Below, piece by piece: positions 11,201 through 19,237 of a DNA stretch of 64,000 nt; the stretch's first letter is position 1; every line of letters begins with the position of its first letter. The translations under genes and the position numbers were made by a program. Origin of the DNA: CAZVWQ01 sp964631275 (lineage in GTDB: Bacteria; Patescibacteriota; JACMRA01); assembly GCA_964631275.1 (NCBI GenBank), contig CAZVWQ010000005.1, positions 1 to 64,000 of the forward strand, in the 5' to 3' direction. The notes beneath the pieces are model-generated. The model was given only the letters and a program-made list of their open reading frames with translations. It did no database searches and was not told the origin of the DNA.

Positions 11201-12025
11201 CTCGTTATCTTTAGTCATATTCTTGATCAGTTGTTGAGAAATTCCAGAAGCTCCACGACACTCATCCCCTGCAGAAAAAAAACATTTTAGACTAGCTCCA
11301 GCTAAATTACTCCAAGGAATTCCTTTTTGCCAAGATTCTTTTTCTTGATTGTGATAATAATTTTCATCTTCCAAAGCAATAATAGCTGACTTCATAATTT
11401 GAGGTATTTCTTTACCATCTATAATTTCTCTTTTTTCTTCATCAAAATATTCGAATATTTTAGTTTTACCATCTCTAGCATAAACTACACTATTCTGAAC
11501 TGGCGAAGCCTCTAATTCGTTTATAGATTCTATATCACTCCAGATATTTAGAGCTACAGCGGCTCCGCCCCCAAGGCTAACTAAAAACAAAGTTGTAATT
11601 AAAACTCCGGAAACCAAAAGCCTACGTCCTAATCTTTGCCAAGTAAAACCAAAATTAGTTCTTAGCTCTTTTATGTCTTTACTCCAAGAATTAAAACCTT
11701 TCCTACCAATAAATTTTTGGATATGTGACTTTTCAGTTAAGGCTATCTGCTCAGAGTTGCTTTTACCCGCATATTCAGTATTTACTTTTGAACTCCTACT
11801 TATGACTCTACTTGTTTTTTTACGAAAATGACCATCCTCAACCAAAAAAGAACTATCTACCTCTTCTTCACTAGGTAAAGCAAAGATATCATCATCACTA
11901 AATTGTTTTTTTGCACTGTAAGGTTTATTAGTTTTAACTCTGCCTTGATTATTATAAAACTCTATAGGTATATCACTAGAACTTGTGTTTAGGTTTGAAT
12001 TGTTTATTCTTGATTTAGAAGACAT
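8297..12025 (-). CDS. Class A penicillin-binding protein (GT51 glycosyltransferase + transpeptidase)
   Basis: A 1,242-residue bifunctional peptidoglycan synthase. A disordered cytoplasmic segment of about 130 residues precedes one membrane helix (about 136-158). The GT51 domain follows, with the catalytic glutamate E219 in ALEDENYYH. The transpeptidase has SxxK at S587-K590 in PGSSIKP, SxN at 641-643 and KTGTS at 866-870. Between SxN and KTGTS is an insert with six cysteines (C681-C758), suggesting disulfides outside the membrane. The C-terminal 200 residues look like beta-sandwich (Ig-like) domains. Products would cross-link the wall made from precursors handled by UppP at 35627 and the FemAB enzymes. 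Confidence 0.95.
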   Translation of the reverse strand: MSSKSRINNSNLNTSSSDIPIEFYNNQGRVKTNKPYSAKKQFSDDDIFALPSEEEVDSSFLVEDGHFRKKTSRVISRSSKVNTEYAGKSNSEQIALTEKSHIQKFIGRKGFNSWSKDIKELRTNFGFTWQRLGRRLLVSGVLITTLFLVSLGGGAAVALNIWSDIESINELEASPVQNSVVYARDGKTKIFEYFDEEKREIIDGKEIPQIMKSAIIALEDENYYHNQEKESWQKGIPWSNLAGASLKCFFSAGDECRGASGISQQLIKNMTKDNEQNIDRKVRELFRAIKLNQEKTPDEILGSYLNWVPFGRNAYGVQEASKAYFSRPINERDENGNFVLTAPEACYLAAIVNKPGYYQNGVNKLSKANERKINGINAIVTEGTSEEQVIAEEIIPAESLDLETRKDICLNKLNELKLRVPKKDENGNILVNGQGEPILTEGRVIETKQELEELKNMPVAITDDKETAQKLREEGKVAFVNQRIDDPYPHFRAYITEEIEKVVSQSLLNRNGYEIVTSLDPQIQSKVEEIVRGNKGLIEKYGANNAAAMVMDGDTGEILAMIGSLDYNNKEIDGKVNIATSPQQPGSSIKPYVYMNAFDNGFNPGNIIIDTQTTWNGNYTPKNFDGGYSGAISLRAALQGSLNIPAVKTLFLGNDAPATDQKSKLNDFFNFAEDLGLEFPCVNGAANSPLVFIENKGIERCYSNSALGISQTEIDKIQENFKKSDNSEELPHLCDVYPTLEQCAYRSRCGISSALGGCEITMVSHTTAFNTILQEGSLRTATPFVSIKPKGEDRDIYIEAQNNADNKKQPFPKINLDPNNEKDLEKILLARQMTDVMTDYELRAAEFGNSRFNIEVDNYTTKVAAKTGTSNGPRDFWTLGGSKHYTVSVWVGRTDNGLMNKDITSVYVAAPIWKEIMEFLHAEKEAVPFSTEGLVQPSGSRYLITPKQSGDRYFRKGVVAIETSEDLEKFKQRDIFDNRSAVITATYFINKVDGKLFADGKNLDSNKEQVECQMLIGEFPQLPNWHNPIAAIAEASSSYCTLPELSDQDQVNDNSQLDISTNLFSNQTIDISEIIINAGFDSLDSTKLIERMEVYRNNNLILGKDINNSSTTEVFGVAEGGPYDFVIKVYDNTGEVITKSFNNVTISSNKVSNLLTDKDLGPVQCTPQPAIVNQLVTCSFTILDQTKDYSFVNLRVSNSIVTCTPSANKFSCSLNISNSGTYPITIIIDGRNYNQSSTLQVS

Positions 12026-12273
12026 ACTACACTAAAAACAAATTAAGAAAAAACTATAGTTAACTCTATATAAAGAATCAAGTTTTTTGATTTTAGTCAA
12101 GGCTATTGTATTTATTTTTCCCATAACTAAATAAAACTATAGATAATATAGATATTTTTTTACCTTAAGCCTTTATTTAACAAAGCTTGGTTATTCTTAA
12201 TAATATTAAGAAGATAAGAATTAATAATATAAAAAACTTATTTTTTTTGACAAGGTCTGAGATCTAGACCAAA

Positions 12274-12816
12274 ATGTTTTTTATCAAACCATTAAACAAT
12301 AACAAGATGTCGTTCAAAAAAAAACTTCTTGGACCTTATTCAGAAAGAAATAAAATCATCAAAAGAGTAATACTTTGGGCTGTAATTATAGGTGGAATTT
12401 TGGCTTTATTTTTTGTTCAGAATAAGGCAGGTAGTAAGATTTTTGATTTTTCTTTTTTTGGTAGTGTTAACCTTCAAGCTCAAGAAAATACTGTAATTGA
12501 TCCTTGCAGTAATGGCATAGGCATAGGTTGTTTAGAAGGCACTGATTCAACTAATAGAGGCAGGGGTGGCGATGCTATTGTAAGTACTATTTTAGATATT
12601 GTTTTTTTCTTAATTTACACCTCAGCAGCTGTAGCTGTATTATTTATTGTAATTGCCGCTTTTCAGATGATTACTGCTAACGGGGATGAAGAAAAATACA
12701 AGTCTAGCCTAAAATCTCTGCAATACGCAGTTATAGGTTTAGTAATGGCTATATTTTCCGTAACAATAGTTTTTTTGATTTCTCAAATTATCCCAGGAAT
12801 TAATTTGTTTAGATAA
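12274..12816 (+). CDS. VirB2/TrbC-like two-helix membrane protein
   Basis: A 180-residue protein with an N-terminal membrane helix, a short Gly- and Asn-rich stretch and then two further hydrophobic helices separated by an ITANGDEEK loop. The last 80 residues align by eye with the product of 40473, which has ITANGNEEQ at the same place. Helix-loop-helix architecture of this type is seen in VirB2/TrbC conjugative pilins and in small proteins common in CPR genomes. No VirB4 or VirB6 gene is in the window, so a secretion or pilus role is only an inference. An in-frame ATG at 12307 is an alternative start. A short hairpin (GGTCT/AGACC) sits directly before the first ATG. Confidence 0.65.
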   Translation: MFFIKPLNNNKMSFKKKLLGPYSERNKIIKRVILWAVIIGGILALFFVQNKAGSKIFDFSFFGSVNLQAQENTVIDPCSNGIGIGCLEGTDSTNRGRGGDAIVSTILDIVFFLIYTSAAVAVLFIVIAAFQMITANGDEEKYKSSLKSLQYAVIGLVMAIFSVTIVFLISQIIPGINLFR

Positions 12817-12836
12817 AATCAAGATTAGTCTTGTTC

Positions 12837-12949
12837 TATACTCAATTTACTTTTAAAATTTACATTTTTTAATGTTAATAAGCTTAACATAAGCTTCAAA
12901 ATTCAATTATGTTTAGTCTTATTGTAAATTTGGTTATGGAAGGGGTATA
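12837..12949 (+). repeat. Family B intergenic repeat
   Basis: A 113-bp copy bounded by TATACTC and GGGTATA. Diagnostic internal motifs are AAAATTTACATTTTT and CAATTATGTTTAG...GGTTATGGA. It starts 20 bp after the stop of the VirB2-like gene. Other copies lie at 16921, 18079, 25719, 28551, 52020 and, weaker, 19345 and 48520. Confidence 0.8.
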
Positions 12950-13199
12950 TAAATTACAGAAAAATAGTTGATTTATCTATTTTACAACTAGTCCATATTT
13001 GACCTAGACATTTTATTTCTTAAAAAGTTTATTTAGATAAGATTTTTGCTAACAAAGTTGTCTAAATTAAATACAGTTTTGCTATATATCCATTTTCATA
13101 TCACAACTTGCATAGACTAATCTTGCTCCAAAATTCAGATAAATAAGCCCTTTTTGTTTATTCAAAAAAATAAAGATTTTTGAAAGGTTTTGAGACAAG

Positions 13200-13285
13200 A
13201 ATCAGTAAAAAATAAAATTTAGTCAAAATCTCTAGTTTAAATTAATTTAGTCAGACAAAACTAATTTTTAATGCAACAGGTCCAT
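13200..13285 (-). repeat. Family H intergenic repeat
   Basis: Nearly identical over about 85 bp to 14000-14087, including the 3' motif TAATTTTTAATGCAACAGGT. A family E/D-like sequence ending TTTTGAGACAAGA abuts it on the left. Together with family B these fill the 12817-13312 gap. Confidence 0.75.
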
Positions 13286-13312
13286 TAGCCTTAAGTAAAA
13301 GGCATATGTTTA

Positions 13313-13618
13313 TTAAATAGTAGAGACTTTTAAATCTAAATTATAATTTTTAAATCTCTCATCTGAGTTTAATTTATTTTTTATAAAACTCTTAATTTCT
13401 TCAGATTCAGTTTTTAAGTATCCAGCAAGGGTTGAATCTGAGGTTTGCAGTTTAATTAAGATCTTATCCTCGTTTATTTTAGAACTAAAATTAACTTTTT
13501 TAAATTCTTGAGTTAAATTTGCAAATTCTAATTCTTGTAATTCTTGGAACCAGTTTTTAAGACATGAAAACAAAAAAGCTTCTAAATAAAATTTTGATTT
13601 TTTAAGTTTTTTTAGCAT
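13313..13618 (-). CDS. Small hypothetical protein, possibly DciA/DUF721-like
   Basis: A 101-residue lysine-rich soluble protein. An N-terminal helical part is followed by alternating strands and a helix, KTESEEIKSFIKNKLN, then a final strand. That ending faintly resembles DUF721/DciA proteins (helicase loaders), where a beta-strand, helix and strand close the domain; I cannot confirm this. It is flanked on both sides by intergenic repeats and has no operon partner. Codon usage resembles neighbouring genes, so I think it is a real gene. Confidence 0.5.
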   Translation of the reverse strand: MLKKLKKSKFYLEAFLFSCLKNWFQELQELEFANLTQEFKKVNFSSKINEDKILIKLQTSDSTLAGYLKTESEEIKSFIKNKLNSDERFKNYNLDLKVSTI

Positions 13619-13830
13619 GTACTTATAATTAATTTTACCCTAATAAAAAAATAATTGATTTACACCCAAGCTCAGACTAATTTTTACTTTTAGATTAAGA
13701 ATAAACCTTTTGATTATAACTAACTAGGTTATATTTTATAAAATGAAAGGGCTTTGAGTATACTGTTAAATTCAAAAAATAAAAAACTTTTATGAAATTA
13801 TTCAAAAAAATACTATCTGTAAAAGCTTAC

Positions 13831-13915
13831 CTGTAATTTAACTGAAGGTTTTAGTTTGATTAAATAAAGAAAACACATTCAGAAAAATTCACTGGCTAGT
13901 TAACAGTTTAGTATA
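13831..13915 (+). repeat. Family C intergenic repeat, left end missing
   Basis: Carries the family C core, AACTGAAGGTTTTAGTTTGAT followed by the AGTTAACAGTTTAGTATA right end. The usual left end (TATACTCAAATGCTAAC) is absent, so it is truncated. Complete copies lie at 22308, 25909, 30598 and 51849. Confidence 0.7.
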
Positions 13916-13999
13916 TATTATTCTGTGATCAAATTTGGTAGTAGGGTTAAATTTAATTAAAAGTTTCTGCGATAAAACAAACTTTTTTTGAAAAAAAAT

Positions 14000-14087
14000 A
14001 ATCAGTAAAAAATAAAATTTAGTCAAAATCCCTAGCTTGGATTGATTTAGTCAGACAAAACTAATTTTTAATGCAACAGGTCTATTG
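14000..14087 (-). repeat. Family H intergenic repeat
   Basis: Second, near-identical copy of the 13200-13285 element, 800 bp away. More divergent plus-oriented relatives are at 25594 and 30284. Confidence 0.75.
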
Positions 14088-14103
14088 AATTTTGAGATTA
14101 TCT

Positions 14104-14218
14104 TATATCCAATCCGCTTACTATTACCCTAAATCTATCTCTTCATAAGCAAATTGATCCTTTTATTTAAGGTAAATTTTTAACGGTAATTACCGTAACG
14201 ATTAGTGGGAAGGGTATA
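14104..14218 (+). repeat. Family A intergenic repeat
   Basis: A 115-bp copy from TATATCC to GGGTATA. It has the family motifs CAATCCGCTTACTATTACCC, TTAAGGTAAATTTTTAACGG and TAATTACCGTAA. With families C and H it fills the 779-bp gap 13619-14397; no gene is seen there. Confidence 0.85.
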
Positions 14219-14397
14219 TGACTTTTTAAGATTTAAAGAGTAAGATTTTAAATGGGTTTTGTACGAGTTACACTTGCAACTTTCATAACTGTCTTTTATC
14301 TACCAATAAATAGCTTGCTTAGAAGTTAATTTTGTATAAAAAGTTTATGTAAATTAATATGGAATAGGTATTTATAAGAAAACTCTGTAAATACAAA

Positions 14398-15417
14398 TTA
14401 GAAGCCTCTTTTTTTGGCTCTGTATTTATCGATTAACCAAGTAGGTAAATAGGTAAAAAAATTAATAACTAAATCCTGAGCGTGCAAATGTTGTAGATCT
14501 TGACCTCCAAAACCACGTTTAAATAAAGAAATGTTAGCCCATGGATGGTTTGGTTCAGTTTCTGGAGATACCCCCCAAAAGTCATAGGAAATACAACCAA
14601 GTGATTTAGCGTACTCAATTAGTTTCCAATGAATAAGGTAAGAAGCTGGTATTTTTTTTATTAAAATATTTGCTCCTTGATGATAAAAAGCCCTATTGGA
14701 GTGAATCAAAACCATACCCCAGCTAATAATATTGTCTTGATATTTAATAGCTAATATTTTGGCTCCAGAGTTACAAAAACTTTTCCACTCGGCTTGTAGT
14801 GAGTTCTTTGAGTAGGGGACTGCACCTCCTCGCTTGTAGGTATCTTTATAGACTTCGTACATCTCAGGAGTTATCTCTAATGGTTCTATTATTTCGATTT
14901 CTTTTGAGTCTAACATTTTTTCAGCTTTTTTAATCATTTGTCTAGTTGTTTTTCTCATCGACATTAAGATTTCTTTAATTTCTCTAGAAATATCTAAAAC
15001 ACTAGTCAATTCAGTATGAACATGAATTGGAGCTGATTTAAAACCAAGGTCAGTAAATATTTTTTGATTTTCTATAGACTGGCTTAGTATTGGCTGAATC
15101 CTAACAAAGCTACACTTTTCTTTTTTGGCTAAATTTTCTAAATGTTTTTTCCATATTTCTAGATAATATTTTTGGTTATTTTTGGTTTGAGGTCCGTGTG
15201 GAACTAACAAAAATTTACCTCGCTTAGCTTCTACTTTAATTATCAGACAAACTGATTTAAGTTTATTATCAGAACCATAAATTCCTAGTTGCCAGTTTTT
15301 TTGCTTACATATTTTATTAAATTCTACCCAAGCTTGAGAGTGTAAAAAAGTTTTTAGATTTAGTTTAGACACGTAATTAGACCAAACTTCAGAATCTTTG
15401 ATTTCTACGATTTTCAC
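14398..15417 (-). CDS. FemAB/MurM-type peptidoglycan interpeptide bridge aminoacyltransferase
   Basis: A 339-residue protein with the double GNAT fold of FemABX enzymes, which add amino acids from aminoacyl-tRNA to the lipid II stem peptide. Seen: an N-terminal motif with FLHSQAWVEF, a helical MRKTTRQMIKKAEK segment typical of the family's substrate-binding region, and a C-terminal ASYLIHWKLIEYAKSLGCISYDFWGV block. The same block (YDFWGV) and the same C-terminal RGF end occur in the second FemAB gene at 22437. No membrane helix is evident. Bridge amino acid and tRNA are unknown. Confidence 0.9.
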   Translation of the reverse strand: MKIVEIKDSEVWSNYVSKLNLKTFLHSQAWVEFNKICKQKNWQLGIYGSDNKLKSVCLIIKVEAKRGKFLLVPHGPQTKNNQKYYLEIWKKHLENLAKKEKCSFVRIQPILSQSIENQKIFTDLGFKSAPIHVHTELTSVLDISREIKEILMSMRKTTRQMIKKAEKMLDSKEIEIIEPLEITPEMYEVYKDTYKRGGAVPYSKNSLQAEWKSFCNSGAKILAIKYQDNIISWGMVLIHSNRAFYHQGANILIKKIPASYLIHWKLIEYAKSLGCISYDFWGVSPETEPNHPWANISLFKRGFGGQDLQHLHAQDLVINFFTYLPTWLIDKYRAKKRGF

Positions 15418-15453
15418 AATATTTTATTTAGATTATGATTTGTATAGCTAATT

Positions 15454-15569
15454 TATATTCAATCCGCTTACTATTATCCTAAGTTTACCTCCTCATAAGC
15501 AAATAAATTCTTTTGTTTAAGGTAAATTTTTAACGGATAATTACCATAATGATTAGCCTAAAAGGTATA
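15454..15569 (+). repeat. Family A intergenic repeat
   Basis: A 116-bp copy between the FemAB start and the tRNA, from TATATTC to GGTATA. It closely matches the 14104 copy, including CAATCCGCTTACTATTA and the TTTAACGG core. Confidence 0.8.
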
Positions 15570-15655
15570 AGATATTATTTCAATAATAGGTTTGGATAAA
15601 CTATTGACTTTTTAGAGAGATTTTTTTAGGGCGTCCTATTTTTATCACCTGCTTG

Positions 15656-15732
15656 TGGTGACCGCGGCACGACTCGAACGTACAACCATTTCCTTAGGAC
15701 GGAACTGCTCTATCCAATTGAGCTACGCAGCC
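15656..15732 (-). tRNA. tRNA-Arg (anticodon CCT), CCA encoded
   Basis: Read on the minus strand, the 77-nt cloverleaf is complete. The acceptor GGCTGCG pairs with CGCGGTC, the D arm is GCTC/GAGC, and the anticodon stem GTTCC/GGAAA has one mismatch at its top. The loop GTCCTAA gives anticodon CCT for AGG. The T arm is GTACG/CGTGC with loop TTCGAGT, followed by discriminator A and an encoded CCA. It is the only tRNA I find in the window. The preceding small ORF on the same strand ends inside its 5' acceptor and D-arm region. Confidence 0.93.
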
Positions 15733-15920
15733 TTGCTTTCATTTTCTGGATTTTTTGCAGGAGGTTTTTCAGCTTGTTTTTTATTTTTAATTTGTTTTAA
15801 TAATTTTGCTAAAGACTCGTCTCTAGCACGTAAATAACCTGAGTTTTTTTCAAAAATGACGTACCAAAGCTCTTCCCAAGAATCAGGTATCAAATTTTTT
15901 TCGTCAAGGCTCTTCGGCAT
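15723..15920 (-). CDS. Small hypothetical protein overlapping tRNA-Arg
   Basis: A 65-residue ORF with a folded-looking, Trp-rich N-terminal half (SWEELWYVIF) and a Lys/Ala/Pro-rich, probably disordered C-terminus. Its TAG stop is formed by bases 8-10 of the tRNA, so the coding region and tRNA overlap by ten bases on the same strand. The amino-acid content is not that of a random AT-rich frame, so I consider it likely real. Function is unknown. The preceding spacer is repeat-rich. Confidence 0.55.
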   Translation of the reverse strand: MPKSLDEKNLIPDSWEELWYVIFEKNSGYLRARDESLAKLLKQIKNKKQAEKPPAKNPENESKAA

Positions 15921-16284
15921 CTTTAGTTAAGGATTTGTTTAGAGTTCTTTAGAACATATAGTTTAAAATAATTTAAAATGTATTAACCCAAAAACTGTGA
16001 GACTAACTTTATATTTTGGATTTGTTTAAGAATCAAAGTGTGATTATAGACTTTTACTTTTTTAAAAAACGCAATCTATCAAAAAATATATCTTTTTAAT
16101 CTAAAAAAAACAATGGTAGCCTTATCTAAGATAGTACTTTATGTGTGACATTTGTTTGTCTTTGTTAGTGTATATTTATTTACTTTTAAGATAAAATTAT
16201 GTATAGTTTTACACTTAAAAAACCTTATAAAAGGCTAAATACTTGTCTAAACTTAGTTTGAATAAGTTATAAAGGAAATTTTTT

Positions 16285-16400
16285 ATACCTATCACAAAGC
16301 AAATTTTAGTTTTTCTTGAAGTCTTAATTTTTGAGTTTAGTTTGATTTAATAAAACCCAAAAGCAAATTTTGCAGTCAAAAAGTAGTCTTAGCTTCTTAT
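16285..16400 (-). repeat. Family G-like intergenic repeat
   Basis: Begins TATACCTATCACAAAGCAAA and shares TTTTAGTTTTTCTTGAAGTC-like sequence with the 6659 copy. The right boundary is unclear. A family E-like stretch follows at about 16415-16509, overlapping the msrB 3' end. The remainder of 15921-16284 shows no recognisable feature. Confidence 0.5.
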
Positions 16401-16501
16401 TTCACAATAAGACCTATTTCTTATTTGCTTTAAAGTAAAAAGTGTTAAATTTATGCAGAATCGGTGCTTTTATTTTATTTAATGAAAAAAATTAAAGATT
16501 T

Positions 16502-16915
16502 TTAGACAAGTTTATTCTTGACTTCTACAAATTTTAATGACTCAGAATTAATGCAATATCTTTGACCTGTTGGCGACGGACCATCGTTAAATACATGACC
16601 TAAATGAGAATCACAAACTGCACACTTCACTTCTATCCTCAGCATTCCATGACTTCTATCTTCTATATAATCTATTAAATCTTTATCAATTGGGGCAAAA
16701 AAACTAGGCCACCCGCTATGTGATTCATATTTTGCGTTAGAATCAAAAAGAGGAGTTTTACAGGCCATGCAACGATAAATTCCAGGATTTTTATTATTTA
16801 CATACAATCCACAAAAAGCTGGTTCTGTTTCTCCTTTGCGAAGAATTCGATATTGTTCTGAAGTCAGAATTTTTTTCCATTCAGCCTCAGTCTTAATTAT
16901 TTTTTTAGGTTTCAT
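16502..16915 (-). CDS. msrB: Peptide-methionine (R)-S-oxide reductase
   Basis: A 137-residue enzyme that reduces methionine-R-sulfoxide in oxidised proteins. The structural zinc site is complete: C49 and C52 in CMAC, C98 and C101 in CAVC. The catalytic cysteine is C121 in RYCINS, within the family block HLGHVFNDGPSP-TGQRYC. There is no signal peptide, so it acts in the cytoplasm. No msrA is adjacent. Length is typical for a single-domain MsrB. Confidence 0.95.
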   Translation of the reverse strand: MKPKKIIKTEAEWKKILTSEQYRILRKGETEPAFCGLYVNNKNPGIYRCMACKTPLFDSNAKYESHSGWPSFFAPIDKDLIDYIEDRSHGMLRIEVKCAVCDSHLGHVFNDGPSPTGQRYCINSESLKFVEVKNKLV

Positions 16916-16920
16916 AGAAA

Positions 16921-17081
16921 TATACTCAATCCAGTTTCAAAATTTACATTTTTCAATTTTAAAAAGTTATATAACGTTTGGGCTAATCGTTATGATAATA
17001 GTAAACGAATTGGGTAAAAGATAACTTCAAAATTCAATTAAACTTAGTTCTAGTATTAAATTTGATTATGAAACGGGTATA
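16921..17081 (+). repeat. Family B repeat interrupted by a short family A derivative
   Basis: The outer element runs from TATACTCAATCCAGTTTC to GGGTATA. In the middle, where other family B copies read AAAACTTATAAAG, about 50 bp are inserted. The insert starts TAACGTTTGGGCTAATC and ends AGTAAACGAATTGGGTA, the two ends of a reversed, internally deleted family A element. This is direct evidence of insertion of one family into another. Confidence 0.75.
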
Positions 17082-17887
17082 TACGAAACTATTTCACCAA
17101 AATAAACTAAGTTAGTTATATTTAAAGAAAAAAATATTTTTTTGCAAGTAAAGATTTTGCACTAACCAACCACATCATTAATAAAAAAAGCTCTTTTATA
17201 AGGTTAAAAGCTTGATTAATCTTGTCAAAATATGCTAATTTTGCCTATTTTTTAGTTTAATTAAACAAAATCACTTAGTATTATAAAATTATAAAATTGG
17301 TATTTTTTCTTATATTTAAACTAATAAAGTAACTATTTTTTCTGATCATGGGACAAGACTACTATTTACTGATAATAAGTAAAAATTTATCTTTTTTAAA
17401 AAAAGTTATCCCAATCTGTTTGCTATCACCCAAAATTTGACTATTCATAAAAAAATTAAAAAATTCCTATTTTGGATTGATTTAAGTATAAACACAAAAA
17501 TTAAATTAAAATTGTTTTTGGACGTGAGGAAATTTTAGCCACTTACCAAAAAATGTAAAATTATTAATTATAATAATCAAACTTGACAGAATAAAGACAA
17601 AAAGCCTTAAATTTATTAAATAAAATTCTTCAAAAAGTTTTTTTGACTTCTTAAAAAATTATATAGTTAATTTATATAAATTTAGACAAATATTTTGACT
17701 TTATTTATTAAGTTTCTAGATATAAAAATATCTACTTTAAAAGTAAAAAACTATATACAAGCCTGTTATTTGTATGTATAAATCTCCCATAAATTAGTAA
17801 ATTTACAAGAGTCAAAAAATACTTTAAGCTAATAGTGTTTATACGAAGTCTAATAAACTTTTTCATAATAAAAATTGCCTTATTACT
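17082..17887. other. Long AT-rich spacer with no recognised gene
   Basis: About 800 bp with no ORF above background and no RNA gene seen. Fragments resembling the ends of families G and H can be picked out (for example around 17455-17510), but none is complete. It is probably an accumulation of decayed repeat copies. Confidence 0.4.
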
Positions 17888-18009
17888 CAAAAAATAGCCT
17901 ATTTTTATCTGCTTTAAAGTAAAAAGTCTGAATTTATCAAATAATCACTTTGTTTTATTTAATCAAAAAAATTCAAATATTTTACCAGGTTTTGAGACAA
18001 GATTAATAA
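17888..18009 (+). repeat. Family E intergenic repeat
   Basis: Contains GCTTTAAAGTAAAAAGTC, CACTTTGTTTTATTTAATCA and the right end GGTTTTGAGACAAGATTAA. Related copies lie at about 16415, 43420 and, weakly, 6790. Confidence 0.65.
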
Positions 18010-18078
18010 ATTTAGCACCCTAAAATCTATAAAAGTAAAACTCTATTTGTTAGTTTAGCTTACCCAAAATCTTATAAC

Positions 18079-18191
18079 TATACTAAATTTACTTTCAAAA
18101 TTTATATTTTCAAATCTTAAAAACTTATAAAGAACTTCTAAATTCAATTATGTTTAGTTTTACTATCAAATTTGATTATGGAACGGGTATA
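18079..18191 (+). repeat. Family B intergenic repeat
   Basis: A clean 113-bp copy from TATACTA to GGGTATA. It is useful as the uninterrupted reference for the nested copies at 16921 and 52020. Confidence 0.8.
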
Positions 18192-18295
18192 TAAATAATT
18201 TTTGTACAAGAAGAGCTATAGCAAGTAATAATATAAGTCCAAAAAATATACAATCAAACAAGATATTTCCTAAAAACACAAAGTAAAAAACAACT

Positions 18296-19036
18296 ATGGC
18301 TAAAAAACTTTCAATTGTTATTCCTATATATAACGAAGAAAAAACCTTGGCTACATTACTTGAAAAAGTACTTGAAATAAAATTACCACAAAATTTTCAA
18401 AAAGAAATTATACTCTGTAATGATTTTTCTAAAGATTCTAGCCAACAAATTATCGATGATTATTGCAACAAATTTGATTTTATAAAATCCATTAAAAACA
18501 AAAAAAATCTAGGTAAAACTCAAACTGTAAAACAAGGTCTGCTACAAAGTACTGGTGATTTTGTAGTTATTCAAGATGCGGATTTAGAATATGAACCACA
18601 GGATTTAGTAGAAATGCTTGATCAAGGTCTGAAAAAAAAATGTGATGTAATTTATGGCAACCGTTTTGGTCAAGATAATGGGACGATTTATATCAAAAAC
18701 TTTTATGGAAATATTTTTCTTTCTTTCTTTTCAAATCTTTTTACAATACATCATACAAAAGTTCTTATTCCAGATATGGAAGTTTGTTACAAGATGGTTA
18801 AAGGAGACATAATTAGAGAGATTGCTCCAAAGATAAAATCTACTTCCAACTTTGGTTTTGAGCCAGAAATTACTGCAAGACTTTCTCATTATAAAAAAAA
18901 TAATAATACTATAAAGTTTTTAATCTTACCAATTAGTTATTATCCTAGAACCATAGCAGAAGGTAAAAAAATGAAAGCTTTTCAAGATGGCGGCAAGGCA
19001 GTTTTTGAAATAATAAAATATAATTTGTTCTATTAA
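18296..19036 (+). CDS. Family 2 glycosyltransferase (dolichyl-phosphate-mannose-synthase-like)
   Basis: A 246-residue GT-A fold enzyme. The N-terminal IVIPIYNEE motif, the GKTQTVKQGL segment and the metal/nucleotide-binding QDADLEY motif are present. These are typical of GT2 enzymes of the DPM1/GtrB type, which transfer a sugar from a nucleotide to polyprenyl phosphate. No C-terminal membrane helices follow, so it would be a soluble or peripheral form. It is monocistronic. The donor and acceptor cannot be read from sequence. Confidence 0.9.
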   Translation: MAKKLSIVIPIYNEEKTLATLLEKVLEIKLPQNFQKEIILCNDFSKDSSQQIIDDYCNKFDFIKSIKNKKNLGKTQTVKQGLLQSTGDFVVIQDADLEYEPQDLVEMLDQGLKKKCDVIYGNRFGQDNGTIYIKNFYGNIFLSFFSNLFTIHHTKVLIPDMEVCYKMVKGDIIREIAPKIKSTSNFGFEPEITARLSHYKKNNNTIKFLILPISYYPRTIAEGKKMKAFQDGGKAVFEIIKYNLFY

Positions 19037-19213
19037 AATATAGAACCCAGTTGAAATTTTTGCTAGTTTAAAAATAAAAATTGGCACGAGTTTCGGTATA
19101 GGTATAAAAGGTAAGAGGAATTAACTATATAGTGACTTCAGATTAATTTTGACAAGTTATCGGTTGTTAAGCCTGTTTCAAAATAAGGCTAAAATACTCA
19201 AAATACCCAAGTC

Positions 19214-19237
19214 GTGTATGGATAGCACACCATACAC
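19214..19237. other. Perfect 8-bp hairpin of unknown role
   Basis: GTGTATGG and CCATACAC flank the 8-base loop ATAGCACA, between the converging GT2 and nrdB genes. No T-run follows on either strand, so a standard terminator is unlikely. It is richer in G+C than the surrounding spacer. Confidence 0.45.

Noticed and set aside
12257..12273. GGTCT/AGACC hairpin directly before the VirB2-like ATG as a regulatory element
   Set aside because: A five-base stem with a seven-base loop is too weak to call on sequence alone; noted only under the gene.
13118..14218. CRISPR array, suggested by repeated elements at short intervals
   Set aside because: Repeats are 85-115 bp, belong to different families, vary in orientation and have no regular spacers or cas genes.
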